DNA of 64,000 bases. Origin: Litoditis marina. Lineage: Eukaryota; Nematoda; Chromadorea; Rhabditida; Rhabditidae. The notes beneath the pieces were generated by a model that searched no databases, was not told where the DNA came from, and saw nothing but the letters and a program-made list of their open reading frames with translations. Shown in pieces: positions 36,737-48,500 of the stretch (positions are counted from its first letter, which is position 1; every line of letters starts with the position of its first letter). The stretch covers positions 21,479,904 to 21,543,903 of the forward strand of contig OZ038436.1 in NCBI GenBank assembly GCA_964036275.1, in the 5' to 3' direction. Position numbers and translations under genes: made by a program.

Positions 36737-39066
36737 ATGGCTCGACGTCCTCCACCGCAGATCGAAGGTCTTCACTCACTTAAGGTATACATTTTGCAGA
36801 TCAAAATGATAACGTACTACAGTTACTATACTACTTGAACCAGCCCGTGCGTGTGCACTAAGCTCAAATAATAGTACTATACTACAATTGAAGCAGCCCG
36901 TGTGCACTAAGCTCAAATAACCTCGCTCGTTATCAAATAAACTACCCCAGCACAGCAGCTGATATATAAACTAGCTGACCTGCCCACTCTCTCCGCTCCG
37001 AGGCCCTTAGAAAAGTGACTGAGAATTTTCTGAGCATCGTTGTCTTTTTTCAGATCGACAACATATCGTACCACACTACCCAAGCCGACCTCCGTCGCAT
37101 ATTCGATAAATATGGGGAAATCGGAGATATCCATATTCCTCGTGACAAGTACACACGTCAGAGTAAAGGATTCGGCTTTGTTCGTTTCTACAGGTATATC
37201 CAGTTCTGTAATTTTGCTAAGCCTATCCCATACCATGTAAAGGTATGGTCTGAAATTCTTATTTGACTCTTGTTTAGAAGATAAATCAAAGACCAAAGCA
37301 TACGTGAGGCGACTTTGTTGTCCACAAAAAGTAATCGAAAATTAGGTGTTTCCGTGTTTCATCTGGGTAACCATACTACAAAACAGGGTGGCAGACCACG
37401 TTTTTACTAGTAAAGTGGGACTTTGAAATTTAGGTAGTTCAAAAGTTGGATTGAAAGAAAAACGGGTGATTCACCTGAAAGTCGCCCTATGTTTGGACCA
37501 AAGTATTATTCTATTTCTTTTGTGCAACAATAAAATAATTCCATTTAGTCGCCGAGATGCCGAATACGCACAGGATCGTACTGATGGTAGATGGGTGGAC
37601 GGAAGAGAGCTTCGTGTAGCCTTGGCGCGTTACGAGCGTCCCATTGATGAAAGAGGTGGTGGCGGTGGAAGAAGGTTGGTATATAATTTGTCAGATCAAA
37701 CAAGTGCTACATCATCTCTTCACACGAAAAAAAAGTTTTCCACGTTTGCCCGTTGCCCTTCGTTAATTTGGGAGAATATAACTTGAAAAAAGTGTACTCC
37801 TGCAGCGATCGCGGTTTTTTAGAGTTAGTTCAACGTTTCATGTGAATAGCCTAAATCACTAAATAAATGCTGATGATTGGAAGTTTCTGTTTGTACGCAG
37901 ATTGTAGAGACGTATACGGTACTTTATAGTGTACGGGATAGACATACATCTTAAGTTATGAATTTTGTGGACATTGTGCAGGAATTGCGCACTGTGGTAT
38001 TTTTCTCATGTTCATTGTTCCAATACAATTTACTGACCCACAGGTCGGCCGTACCGTTGCTGATCATACGATGGTTGGCTGCGTTCCTGGTTACCTGAAC
38101 AGGCCGTTAGCTGTGCTGTATATCTGTCCAGCTCCCGTTGCCGTTTCTCGAAAGCAGCACCGCGTACCCGCGATCCCGCAAAAGTCTAATAGCGCACATC
38201 GGCTGCTTCTGAATCCTGCGGCAGCAAATCAGTGTAAACTGGGTTCCGGGTAGCAGTAGCGGAATTTCGATGGTGAACAATATTATCCATTCATAACTTT
38301 TGTGTGGTGCATTTTATTTACTATTAAATAGAATTCGTGAAACCTCAGATGCTTATCCTCTTTAGTTCGCGCGCAAACGGTGTTCCTTCTCTGTAAAGAA
38401 TATAAAATGGTTTCCCATTATCATTTCTGAACTTCAACGGGCGAGGAAATTGTTATTCAATCTATCTTGTGCTAAATCTCTGGCAACACTTCGAAAGATG
38501 AATCATAGGGACTATTGTGCTGTTGTTTAGTATAAGCTAGTAATACTAGTAATGAAAATAGAAGAATTATGGTTTTCACTTATTTCTTTTTTCAGATCGC
38601 GTTCCCCTGGTCGCAGAAGAAGTCGTTCTCGTTCGCCTCGTTATTCGAGATCGCGCTCTCGTTCTCCGCGTCGCAGTCGTTCGCGCTCAGTGAGTATAGA
38701 TTATATTCCTCGCGATCACTAATTTTGCTGCAGTTAACATTTGAGAACAGGTGCTGTAACATCTGCAGTCTTTTTCCGATCAGTTATAGTATTTTTCGAT
38801 TATGATCTCCATCTCCATTTAAACGTAAAGGTAACTATCATATTTGCTTCCATTGGTACTGTTTGCTTATATTGTACCTTCAGCCGCGCTACGAACGTGA
38901 ACGTTCGCGCAGTCGGGATCGTAGTCGCAGCAAGTCTCCAGTGAAGGGATCTCGGGATCACACTCGCAGCAAGTCTCCGGTGAAGAGGTCGGCGTCGCGC
39001 TCTCCTCGCAGTCGCTCTCCCTCGGCTGAAAAGTCTCGCTCCGGAAGTCCCAAGAAAGAAGATTGA
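36737..39066 (+). CDS. rsp-4: SR splicing factor, SRSF2/SC35 type, 196 aa
   Basis: Exons 36737-36784, 37054-37193, 37549-37674, 38596-38689 and 38884-39066 sum to 591 nt in frame. One RRM spans about residues 14-92: RNP2 IDNISY (17-22) and RNP1 KGFGFVRF (54-61). A short Gly-rich hinge (DERGGGGGRR) leads to an RS domain with many SR/RS and SP dipeptides, ending SGSPKKED. SRSF2-type proteins bind exonic enhancers, recruit U1 and U2AF, and are phosphorylated in the RS domain by SRPK/CLK kinases. A TTGTTCAG acceptor lies 5 nt before the ATG. Intron 3 is 921 bp, the longest in the gene, and holds a GC-richer island that may be a poison exon (see findings). The carboxypeptidase gene starts 183 bp downstream on the same strand. 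The symbol is that of the likely C. elegans orthologue, placed by memory at EEED8.7. Confidence 0.93.
36833..36920 (+). repeat. Direct repeat in intron 1 of the SR-protein gene
   Basis: Two copies of a roughly 32-bp sequence (TTGAA(C/G)CAGCCCGTG ... GTGCACTAAGCTCAAATAA) separated by about 20 bp. Confidence 0.8.
38044..38242 (+). other. Candidate poison cassette exon in intron 3 of the SR-protein gene
   Basis: A GC-richer block preceded by TGACCCACAG and followed by possible donors near 38,238-38,255. Spliced after exon 3 (which leaves AG of a split codon) it would read RSAVPLLIIRWLAAFLVT and then stop, truncating the protein before the RS domain. SR-protein genes commonly autoregulate through such exons and nonsense-mediated decay (established knowledge). 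The exact 3' border is not determined. Confidence 0.35.
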
Positions 39067-39249
39067 ATGATCGATCCTCCAAGATAATCAATCTCCTGTT
39101 TCTTCACTGGTTATATTATATTGTTGAGCTATGTTTAGATTTTTGCAGCCCACCGTCGTTCTGCTTCATTTCCTGTTATTTTGCTTGAATGAATCTGTAT
39201 CCGGTAGTTGTGTTCACTTCCTATGTCGCGTATTTTCATTGCCAACACA

Positions 39250-42200
39250 ATGTCTGAGGTTACTATAGGTAATTTGAAGTATTCCAAAGAGTTCTCACCG
39301 GCTGGGAGCTTGATGTTCAGCGCTGATTTTGAGTCAGGTAGGAATTTAAAAAAACTGGGAAATTATTGCTTGGCTGAATGATCCCAGAAGTGTCGCTTGT
39401 GTTCGCGGCAAATCTTTTAGGGACACTCGAACAATTCAAGCCAGAAAAATCAATTCCATCTTCAGAGATTGTCTTGTGTTATTACTTTCACAATAGGCGA
39501 GATAATAAGTGGCCGTTTTCTTATAGTTAGCGAGCGAGACTGCAACTTTCTCTCAAATATTCTGAAAAATGGTTCGCGTCAACACTCGATTCCGCCACTA
39601 ACCCTGTTGATCGGGACGTTTGTTTGGTTGTCTACCGTATTTTATCCTTATGTATCGTATGGAAGCAATCTGGTCAAGGTTTCTGAGCTTGAAGATTATG
39701 TCTCGTTCATTACTGAATTCAGTATCTTTACAAAAACTGTTTTTGTAGTAGTCGAGTATTTAGTTCAAATGTAAAAACCCATCAGGCAATCTTGGTCGAG
39801 CGGACATGATATCGTCTGGAGAATACGATCTTTTCATTCGGCCGGACACCTGCAACCCCAAACAACGTGTCTGGTTTTATTTCCAGTGCCGGAACGCTGT
39901 TAAGGATCAGGTAACATAATTTCCAGCCATATTTGCAGCCGGCTGGTCATTTACCGACTAGAGAACACATAGGTCAGAGAGAAGCCGACTGTCTGGGACT
40001 CTGCGTGTCATCGACCTACCTATACTCTCTAGTTTTGGAAGCTGACCATTACGAAGGATTGCGGCTAAAGTTTCTCTGAGATTCATATTAGCGTATTTCT
40101 TGAAAGGGACTAAAAACCGTTCATGTAACCATGTCTCTAAGGTGAACACATTTGTGACAACGCTTAGGTTGAAGTTTATACTAAAAATAGTCACTAGAAT
40201 TATTTACTGCTTTATATGATCCTAAATTGATTATCTGATCAATTTTAGAAGGTAATCTTCAACGTTGTCAACTTTTCCAAGCAGCGAAGTTTGTTCGAGA
40301 TTGGAATCGCTGCTCCTGTGGTCAAAAACAGTAAGCAGACCAGCTGGTGGGTGGGCTTTTTTGTATTTTATTTTAAGTAACTCATGGTTACAAAACAACA
40401 CAAAACAACATGGTTTTGATTTAGTCTTCGTTTTTTTTGGACCTCCACCGCTCGCTTCAGCCGTTGAGAACACTTACAGTAGACATTCAAACGTTCTCAC
40501 CTCCAAACATTTACTGAACACTGTATTGATTGCTCATTGTGATTGAGATAAACAAGCAAAATTCTCAATGCAAAAGCTACATACATATATAAAGAAACTG
40601 TGTGAACCGAATTCACTGTAAGTGTCCATAACTGTGGTACCATACCATACTTTTTGCCCGAGCACTTTCACAAGATGCAGTCCTAAAGTTTGATAGTCAT
40701 TAACTTAAAGTCTCGAAACTATGAGCTACTGACAAAACTAATCACGTCCAAAATACTATTCAGGTCCCGCATTCCATCGAAACATGTCTACTACTACCGT
40801 AGCGGTGTGCACGGTGACAGAGCCATTCTTTCGTTCGCCTTCGTTTTCGGAGGAAAAGAGCCGGTTGAATTTGCGTACTGTATACCGTACACCTACACCA
40901 AACTACAACAATGGCTGAATGGTATCGAGTCAAAAAACCTGCCCTTCGTTGAAAGAGGGGTACTATGTGATTCCGTGGTGAGTTGAGATACGTAGTATTG
41001 GTTTCGCTCTCTACCAATCAAGCCTGCACGGTGTATGTTAACATACCACGCTGTTTTTTGGTTTGAGCCCGTTAATTTTCTGTTCTAACTTACGAATACC
41101 GGCAGTATCGAGATTCATTTACAACTCAACTTTCGCCATTCTTGTTTCTTCTTCTGCACATCTTATGCAGGAATTTTCCAAGAAATTTTTAATGGAAACC
41201 GAAAAAATGTATTGTGATAAATTTCCAGCAACGTCGTCGAGTAGACATTTTGACCGTATCATCTGACGTCTTCACAACGAATTCACGCAAGATGATATTC
41301 ATCACGGCAAGAGTGCATCCCGGTGAAACTCCCAGCAGCTACGTTATACATGGTATGATTCTGCCATCGGTGAATACATCTCCTTAAAATCTGCTAGATC
41401 TCACGGAAAATCTTGGTATAATGACTGTGATGTTTAACACAGGGTGTGCGAGATAGCTTACTCTCGGAGATTACTAGAGCATTAAAATCACACTGTACCA
41501 ATCAATCTTTCGGTCTACTTTTCTATAAATACAAGTTGGTACAAGTATTGGGACAAGATTCCATTTTTGAGTTTCGTATCGTACCTGCTTTCATGGTTTG
41601 TCGAGTTTCTGATATCAATGGACCCGGTGGCCGTACAATTGCGAGAAGAATACTGCTTCAAGATTGTGCCCATGCTCAACCCCGATGGGGTCTATTTAGG
41701 GAATTACAGGTTGGAACTGATCTCCAAACATTACAGTTTTCCACTTTGAAAAGAGGTTTTTTTCGAAGTGAAAGGACGAGAAAAGAGCAATACATTAATC
41801 ACTTATTTGTAGGAGTTCGGTAATGGGTTTCGATTTGAATCGTCATTGGCGAGCTCCGATCGAGTGGTGTCATCCCTCCATATTCGCTATCAAACAGCTT
41901 CTCACGCAGTACAATAACAACCCGGTAACTATTTTGAATTTTACCTTCGAACCAAAACGCCGCTATGGAGTTATGGATGGGGTAACCAGGTAGTGGTTCG
42001 TTTTTTATACAATAGAAAAGTAGTTGCCTTGTCCCTTATTCCTGACTATAAGTTTGTCTCATTTTAACTTCTAAAATCTGTTCGTTTCAGCAAACTTCGA
42101 TAGATTTATATATCGATCTGCATGCTCACTCTCAGAAAACCAACAGTTTTTTGTACGGAAATGTTAACAAAGCGGTAGGTGAAAACATTTTTCACGAGGA

Positions 42201-43752
42201 GTACAGACTTTTGAGAAAAAAATTAGATGGTGCTTCATGGAGTGTATGGCGACAGTAGTCAGGTTGAAGTTTTCTTTTTTTTTCTCGGAAAAATAAAATG
42301 CAATGTTCAAAATATTCATCTCGTATTCATGTTGATGGTGAAAAGATGGAACTCCATACCAATCAGTTTTTACTAGTTGGTAGTAGTAAGTTCGTTTTGA
42401 ATTTTATTTTCATAGAAGTTCCACTAAAAGACCCGAGTTCATCATTATCTTATCACCGAAGTCGCTAGACAATCTTTTCATTCATTCATTTTTTTAAATG
42501 TAGGACGATTATGGGGACCAATCCCGTGTCAACGGTCCTTTACTGCAATTGAAAAATGTATCGCAGTTTAAAGGACTGAAGCGTTGCGATTGGATCACAT
42601 AATCGTCCTTCTTTAAGGAAAACAGTATCCGCCAACTCTGGTTGCCTCACTTATTGGCAAAATTATCTGATGACTATTGTCTTGATTACACAGAATTCAA
42701 TACAAAAACAGACAAGGACGGCACCGGTAGAAGGTAGAGTCCATTTCACGCGGCTGTGGAGGGCCACAGTATGAAACTGCGAGATAGTTTCGTTCTTGAA
42801 ACATTTGGATAGTAGCGAGAATCCATTCACTGTCCTTTACCACCAACTATTCAAGTTGAGACTAATAAATTGTATTCTACCGTTAGAATACTGTGAAGCG
42901 AAATTTTAACTGAATTTTTTAGACACATGAAAACTCCAATTGATGAATTTCTATTATAAACTGTATGTATAACCGAAGTTCAGCAAGTTCCATTTTAGGA
43001 CAATGGGCGATCTGTTGTCGACACTTTGCTACACGATGGAGGTCTCGTTTTTCTCCTACAAACCTTCCGGCAACACCCCTGCACATACAGTGCCCTATCT
43101 ACAGTTTAAATGTTGGTTGAGTAGTTTAGTTCAAAATCTGACACAGTGTTCAATCATTGCTTCTTCTATTTCATACCCACACTTTTTGTTTCTCACTATC
43201 TAAGTAGAACAATTGTCAGATTAAACATCTGTTTGGAATTTTTCGAGCGAAGTGAAACATAATAACAATAAAAGTACAATTTGATTTATATTTCAGACGA
43301 ATCTTTGGGAGAAGCTTTGGCGCAAGCCATTACTCAGTTTGCCGAGGTGGAAAAGGGAGAAAGAGAAGTGTCTCTGTCTAGAACATACCAAACCTTCGTG
43401 CTGAAAAAACCAAACAAATCATTCAAAGAGGTAATTTGACGAAAAATGCACAAAAAAGAGGCGCAGTAGTCATGAAATTATTGCTATAGTGTTTTTCAGT
43501 TCGAGTGATCAATCATCCTTTACAGTATGAGAATATTACAGCTGGTTTTACTTACGTCAATCTGATCGGAAAAGAAGATTTGTTTGCATTTGACTGTGAT
43601 TCCCTGTGTAGTTTGTCATGCAATGGAGTGGTAACCATATAAATTTATTCGAAAAGTATTCAACCTGAGAAGTGTTCAAATTCACAACACTTCCAACAAC
43701 TAATTTTCAGGCCCGCGTGACATTCAAAACCCCTCCAGCCTCGACGAAGTGA
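39250..43752 (+). CDS. ccpp-6: Cytosolic carboxypeptidase, CCP6/AGBL4 type (tubulin deglutamylase), 491 aa
   Basis: Thirteen exons: 39250-39337, 39786-39910, 40249-40346, 40764-40977, 41229-41369, 41606-41709, 41813-41924, 42091-42174, 42618-42733, 42999-43111, 43297-43430, 43526-43630, 43711-43752; 1,476 nt in frame. The protein follows CCP6 throughout: N-domain (RVWFYFQCRN, IFNVVNFSK, FAYCIPYTYTKLQ), then the M14 peptidase domain with zinc ligands in ARVHPGETPSS (H205, E208) and IDLHAHS (H305), PMLNPDGVYLGNYR, GFDLNRHW, GTGRR, and the catalytic glutamate in CYTMEVSFFSY (E375). CCP6 removes Glu side chains from polyglutamylated tubulin in cilia and axons. Uncertain borders: the exon 5/6 junction (adds two residues relative to the family) and the donor of exon 10 (43,111 or 43,120). 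Intron 8 contains a MITE whose end adjoins the exon 9 acceptor. Located 183 bp after the SR-protein gene, as a likely operon partner. Confidence 0.92.
42502..42616. mobile_element. MITE with AGGACGATTATG ends, copy 2, in intron 8 of the CCP6 gene
   Basis: Same element as 27,323-27,446: AGGACGATTATGG at the left, CATAATCGTCCTTCTTTAA at the right, with shared core TGTCAACGGTCCT and AAAGGACTGAAGCGTTG. The right end runs straight into the acceptor CTTTAAG of exon 9 at 42,617. Confidence 0.85.
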
Positions 43753-44384
43753 ACCTCAAACTGAATGCCAAAATTGACACATTGTCTCAATCCAACATCA
43801 AAAATATGACAAATCGGTGAATAAACATGTAAAGATTTGGGGAAAAACCTGTGTGCACATTTGTTCTGTGCGATATACTACGATACGGTTTTTTACAATT
43901 TGCTCAATGATAATGATAGGAATATAGACCACTTGTGACTTGTCTTCTCATTGTCGTGCAGTTTCCTACTGAAAAAATAACCATGAACTAATTGAACATG
44001 TACGTATCCATCCTTTTTACCAAATATTGGAAGTTGGAACATCATGTACTACTAAAATCTATCTCACAACACTCGCGTTCTTCTAACATGACGTGAACTG
44101 AACGTGTGTACGCACAATTCTCCACGTAACTCAAACACTCCCTAAAATCTTTAGTCACTTTTCACGTTTAAAAAGGTTGTTTTTGTTGTTTCACGTTACC
44201 AGCAGTTAGAGTACTAGCATACTTGACATGGTACCCCGTATAGATGTTGAATAGTTTTACAACGTTTCTCGGTCAGCACATTTCTATGCAATACGCGCGC
44301 CCTTACAAGCCAGACAACAATATGCAAATGAGGGTCTAAGGTCGAGCGGGGGGCTATTGTGGCATCTAATTGGTCCCACCACGC

Positions 44385-44710
44385 GTTCACCTGGGAAACT
44401 GTCAATTACCTCAAGAAACACTATGTTTGTTTAGCAATGGACATTGGTCCCACCACCTAATTGGTTCCACCCACCTGGGAAACTGTCAATTACGTCAAGA
44501 AACACCATGTTTGTACAGCGAGAGACAACGGAAACCAATTAATTGCCGAGTTGTTGCTAGGATGAACACGGAAATTTTTTTACTATTGTTTTTGCTGTTT
44601 TACGTTACCTGCAGTTAGAGTACAAGCTCACCTGGAAAACTGTCAATTACCACAAGATACACCATATGTGTACAGCCAGAGACAACGGAAACCAATTAGT
44701 TGCCGGGTTG
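44385..44710 (+). repeat. Three imperfect tandem copies of a 75-100-bp unit
   Basis: Each copy contains CACCTGG(G/A)AAACTGTCAATTAC, then AAGA(A/T)ACAC.ATGT; the last two also share AGAGACAACGGAAACCAATTA and TTGCCG. A related TACGTTACC(A/T)GCAGTTAGAGTAC block sits at 44,195 and 44,601. Confidence 0.7.
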
Positions 44711-45052
44711 TTCAGGTGAATTGACCTGAGCAATTTGTCTTCGTTCGTTTCAATGTTGAAGACAAGGTCGCCAGATATGACTAATTGTGATGGTGAATAA
44801 TTGTAATACTTATCGGTAGAGGGAATTCTGCAGCGAACATGAACGCTGGAAACCAATGTTTGCCTTAGTCCCTCCATAATTTTATCATAACGTTGAGAGC
44901 AAAGAGCAAACCTATTCAGTAGATCATGAAAACTTTAGATTCTATATCAAAGGTACATTGGTCTATTCCATATCTTTAAAAACTTCTTACCCGAATTCCG
45001 TCCTACACCCTTATAGAACACCGGAGGAAAACTAAAATCCCAGTAGTCATGC

Positions 45053-45176
45053 ACATTCGCGATATAAGAAATGCACTCAGTAACTGAAACACTATGTAAG
45101 TGTTTCAGTTACTGAGTGCATTTCTTATATCTTAGAAAGGCACAGTTACTTAGTGCCTTTATTACATCGCGAATGT
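45053..45176. repeat. Long perfect hairpin within a foldback element
   Basis: Perfect 33-bp arms (45,061-45,093 and 45,099-45,131) around a 5-nt loop; then a second small hairpin (AAGGCAC/GTGCCTT); all enclosed by an 11-bp outer inverted repeat (ACATTCGCGAT at 45,053, ATCGCGAATGT at 45,166). Consistent with a MITE; a transcript would form a near-perfect duplex. Confidence 0.9.
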
Positions 45177-45575
45177 AAAACAGGTTCGAATCGGAGTTCT
45201 ATGTGTGACAACAGAAAGAATATGACTACGTACAGTTCAACACTTATTCTCTCTCCAACTTCCTTCCTGTCTTATTCAAGACATTCCTATGAAAACAATC
45301 GGGAATTTCAGTCACAACAAGGTTATTCTCCCGAAACGTGACCCGAGCGTGCAGTGTTTGCCACTATTCATCCGGCAAACCAATAATTCCTTCTAATCCT
45401 GAAAGGGTGGCTATTGTCTGTTTACAGGTCATTAGATATATGTTTTGTGTTCCACTGGGAGGAGATCCCATAATTGTGCATACCATCGTCACTCGAGGGG
45501 GCGGGGCCTGTTTGAAGGCTACCATTCCGTAACACCATTTGCTCTGTTTATCCAGTACCATCCTCTTATTCAACC

Positions 45576-48500
45576 ATGATCTACAAACTCACTTTCTTCG
45601 CACATTTGGTGAGTTTGTTTGGAATTTAGAAAGCAATTCTCTGCGATAGTTACATACACGTTAAAGTAGTGAGAAGGTTTGATATTATGGTTGCTTGTTG
45701 CCGGTGTGTAGTGTCCCCTCTTTTGACATTCCGGCTTCGGAGTAGTTTACCAAAACCTCTAAGACCTAGCTTGAGCTATGTTTCTGGAATATTATTTCCA
45801 GTCATTGGTTGCTCTTTCGTTATTTTCTAAGCTTTACGCACAGCTTATTTTGTGAGAGTGTCTGAAGAGTTGAGACGCCAGGTCGTTCGCCAATTCACCA
45901 TTTGGCGAAGGTTTCTGAGGTGCCCCATTCGTGGTTTCATCATCAATCTATATCTCTGTATTCATATATGATGTTTGTTTTTACTTGATTCCGGCAATCT
46001 TACATTTTTATGGGTGCGTTTTCCATCTACTATGACCTACCACAGTGTCTGACAGTCAAATATTAACTGAAAACACTATCTTTAACTTCGAACTGCCTCG
46101 TACAAATTTTGAAAAGTCAAGCCTATTCACCAGGTTTTTCTGCTATGGTTACAACTCATAAATCATTGTTTTTTTCTAATTCACCGCAAAATTGACGTCT
46201 ACGTGATCTGTTCGTGCAAGAACTTCCAATCACCATTTGTATTCCGCTTGTTTAGGATGTTGAGATTTTCGGCTTTACTTGTTGTAGTGAAGGGAAAAGT
46301 CTTTGAAAACGTGAATATACATCAATAAATTGCACTTCATCAGTGCACGCTCTCGAATTTTGATAATTTTTCAGGCGCCTCATATGGTTGTGTGAACTCG
46401 ATTTATCTATTATTTTTCTCAGTTTGTTTTCAATAATTAGTTAATTCAGTTTTCTCAATTCTCAGTTCAGTTGGTTCTCAGTATAACCAAAGACTCCCAA
46501 CTTACCAACATTCTTTGGGTCACTAATGACCTATTCCTGCGACGACCTTGAATAACAGAACTCCCTCTGCCGTGTTCCTTGTTGTGTATCCACACCCACA
46601 TTGTTTGCGTGTACTAAATTCATGTTCATGTCAAGTATTCATGACCGAATTATTTACAACCAACGCAAACAATTCGAAGAAAAAAACGCCGGGTGTGTTT
46701 TATGGAAGTAGAGAATTGCATGACTACCTCGAAATAACAGTACTCTGTAAAAGTAGGTCACTAAACTAGTCACTACGACATGACCAAATTTGAGTTATAT
46801 CGCAGAAGTATAGAATTTGGCGCAACACGATCAGATATTGAACTACAAACATAGCATAAATTATAGTTCGGCTAAACCACCTTAACTGCTTCATTTTCTC
46901 CTAACCACCTTGTAGCATATAACCTCAACTCAGAGGCGTGAGCGTGACAGTTTTATGATTACGTCAAAAGTAGAACGTAATAAATAAGAGGAGTTGCGTA
47001 CTAACACCTCCACCCAGCTAGACTTATAAAGTACAGGTGTGAATGTTAGACAACGGCTATAGATTGTTGGTAGAGAAAGAAGCTGATACATTTCTATGAC
47101 CGCAAATATTCATGAATTCCACGAGAATTTTTTTCAAGTGAAAGTGAAACCTCTATGGTTACAAAAAAATGAACGAATTCCTTTTCCTCAACTTTTCAAT
47201 TTTCAATTTCAGATCCACTTCGTTGCCGGAGCATCGCGGTTTGATAATGCGGTCGTAGGTGAGTTGTAGTTTGAGCCCCAAGCTTGTACTTCGTTATTCT
47301 TGCAGAATAGTTGCGGATGTGTGTAAATAATAGGTGTAGAATGAGCTCGAAAGTTTGTTCAGTTCCTGGCCAATTCATTCATACCTATCAACTATAAAAC
47401 TCCAGTTTTATCCTCCCATACTTTCACTGAACTACGGATAAAATAAACAGTACTAACTAATTACTACAGCGTGGTGTGGTGAAAACTTTTTTGGCTCATG
47501 GAGTATGGGAAAAAAGTTTCGGCTCATAGAGTATAGAAGAGGTATTAATTCAACTTTCTCCTAAAACTTCTTCATTTGTAGTTAGTTTCGCAATCTTGAA
47601 CTTTTATTTGATGGGAGAAGGATGAAATAACTACATGACACTTTCAACGCTCTCCACTGTCTAGAACTCTGTGATTATTTCATCTAATTTCACTCTCATT
47701 GCCGAAGAACAAGGTCGATTTCTCCTTCTTTTTCAGGGGTTCCCGTCATTTCGTGTGAAAGGGATCAGATTCGAGTGGAGGTCGAGACGGAAAAACCGTT
47801 CGGAGGAAAAATTTTCGTGAAGGGCGAATTCCGAAACAGCCAATGTGGTCGACTGTATCTGAATGGCAGACCAGTTTCTCGTGAGTAGTGAGAAAACATT
47901 GGGGTGCGAGCTTTGAAAAGACCGGAAGGGGGTTCGAATCGTATGTAGTTCTCTTGTTTTCAGTAGAACTACGTGAGACTAAATCAGAATAGTACTTGTT
48001 AAGATTGACAAATTAATCGAGGATTCCAAGTGTTCGAGTAATACGAGCCGATTCAAGATGCGAGTCGAACTGCCACAATCTTAGAGCCTTTTCGTATTAC
48101 GTCGGAAGCCGTGATACATTTCAAGTTGATATGAGTTAGTGAAACTTTACTTCTATAATGCTTCATTTACGTAACTTCAAAAACCGACCAAAAAAGTAGA
48201 TTTTAATTTGACGTATGTTTTCCAGTTGACGAGTTCGAAAGCAAACACGATGCCGACGCAAGAAAAGGTCAGAGAAGAACTGAGCCGCCGCGAGGATCCC
48301 CACCTATTGAAAGTTGGTTTTTGTTTTTGAGAGCACCCACTTTCTAAATTCTCAAAATAATGAGTTAACAAATTTTACTATCAAATAAATATCTGCTGTG
48401 TTTAACACAATTCACTTGCCAATACAATTGAGTCAGGTTGCCACTGCAGCAAGAACGCAGTTGGTGTAGAGTGGTTAGGGTCGTTGTTTACCAGTTCAGA

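Larger units (their letters stand above)
43753..45575. other. Intergenic region with repeat clusters
   Basis: Between the CCP6 and ZP genes. It holds the imperfect repeats at 44,385-44,710, the foldback at 45,053-45,176, and the presumed promoter of the ZP gene. No additional gene is seen. Confidence 0.5.

Noticed and set aside
38008..38253. 81-codon plus-strand frame in the SR-protein intron as a separate gene
   Set aside because: No start context, no splice support; better explained as a candidate poison exon in a different frame.
41599..41606. A non-AG acceptor giving HGFVEFL in the CCP6 protein
   Set aside because: It would fit the family length better, but needs an AT acceptor; a GT-AG intron (41,370-41,605) keeps frame with two extra residues.
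45182..45192. GGTTCGAATC at this site and near 47,933 as tRNA B boxes
   Set aside because: No A box or pairing stems at the proper distance.
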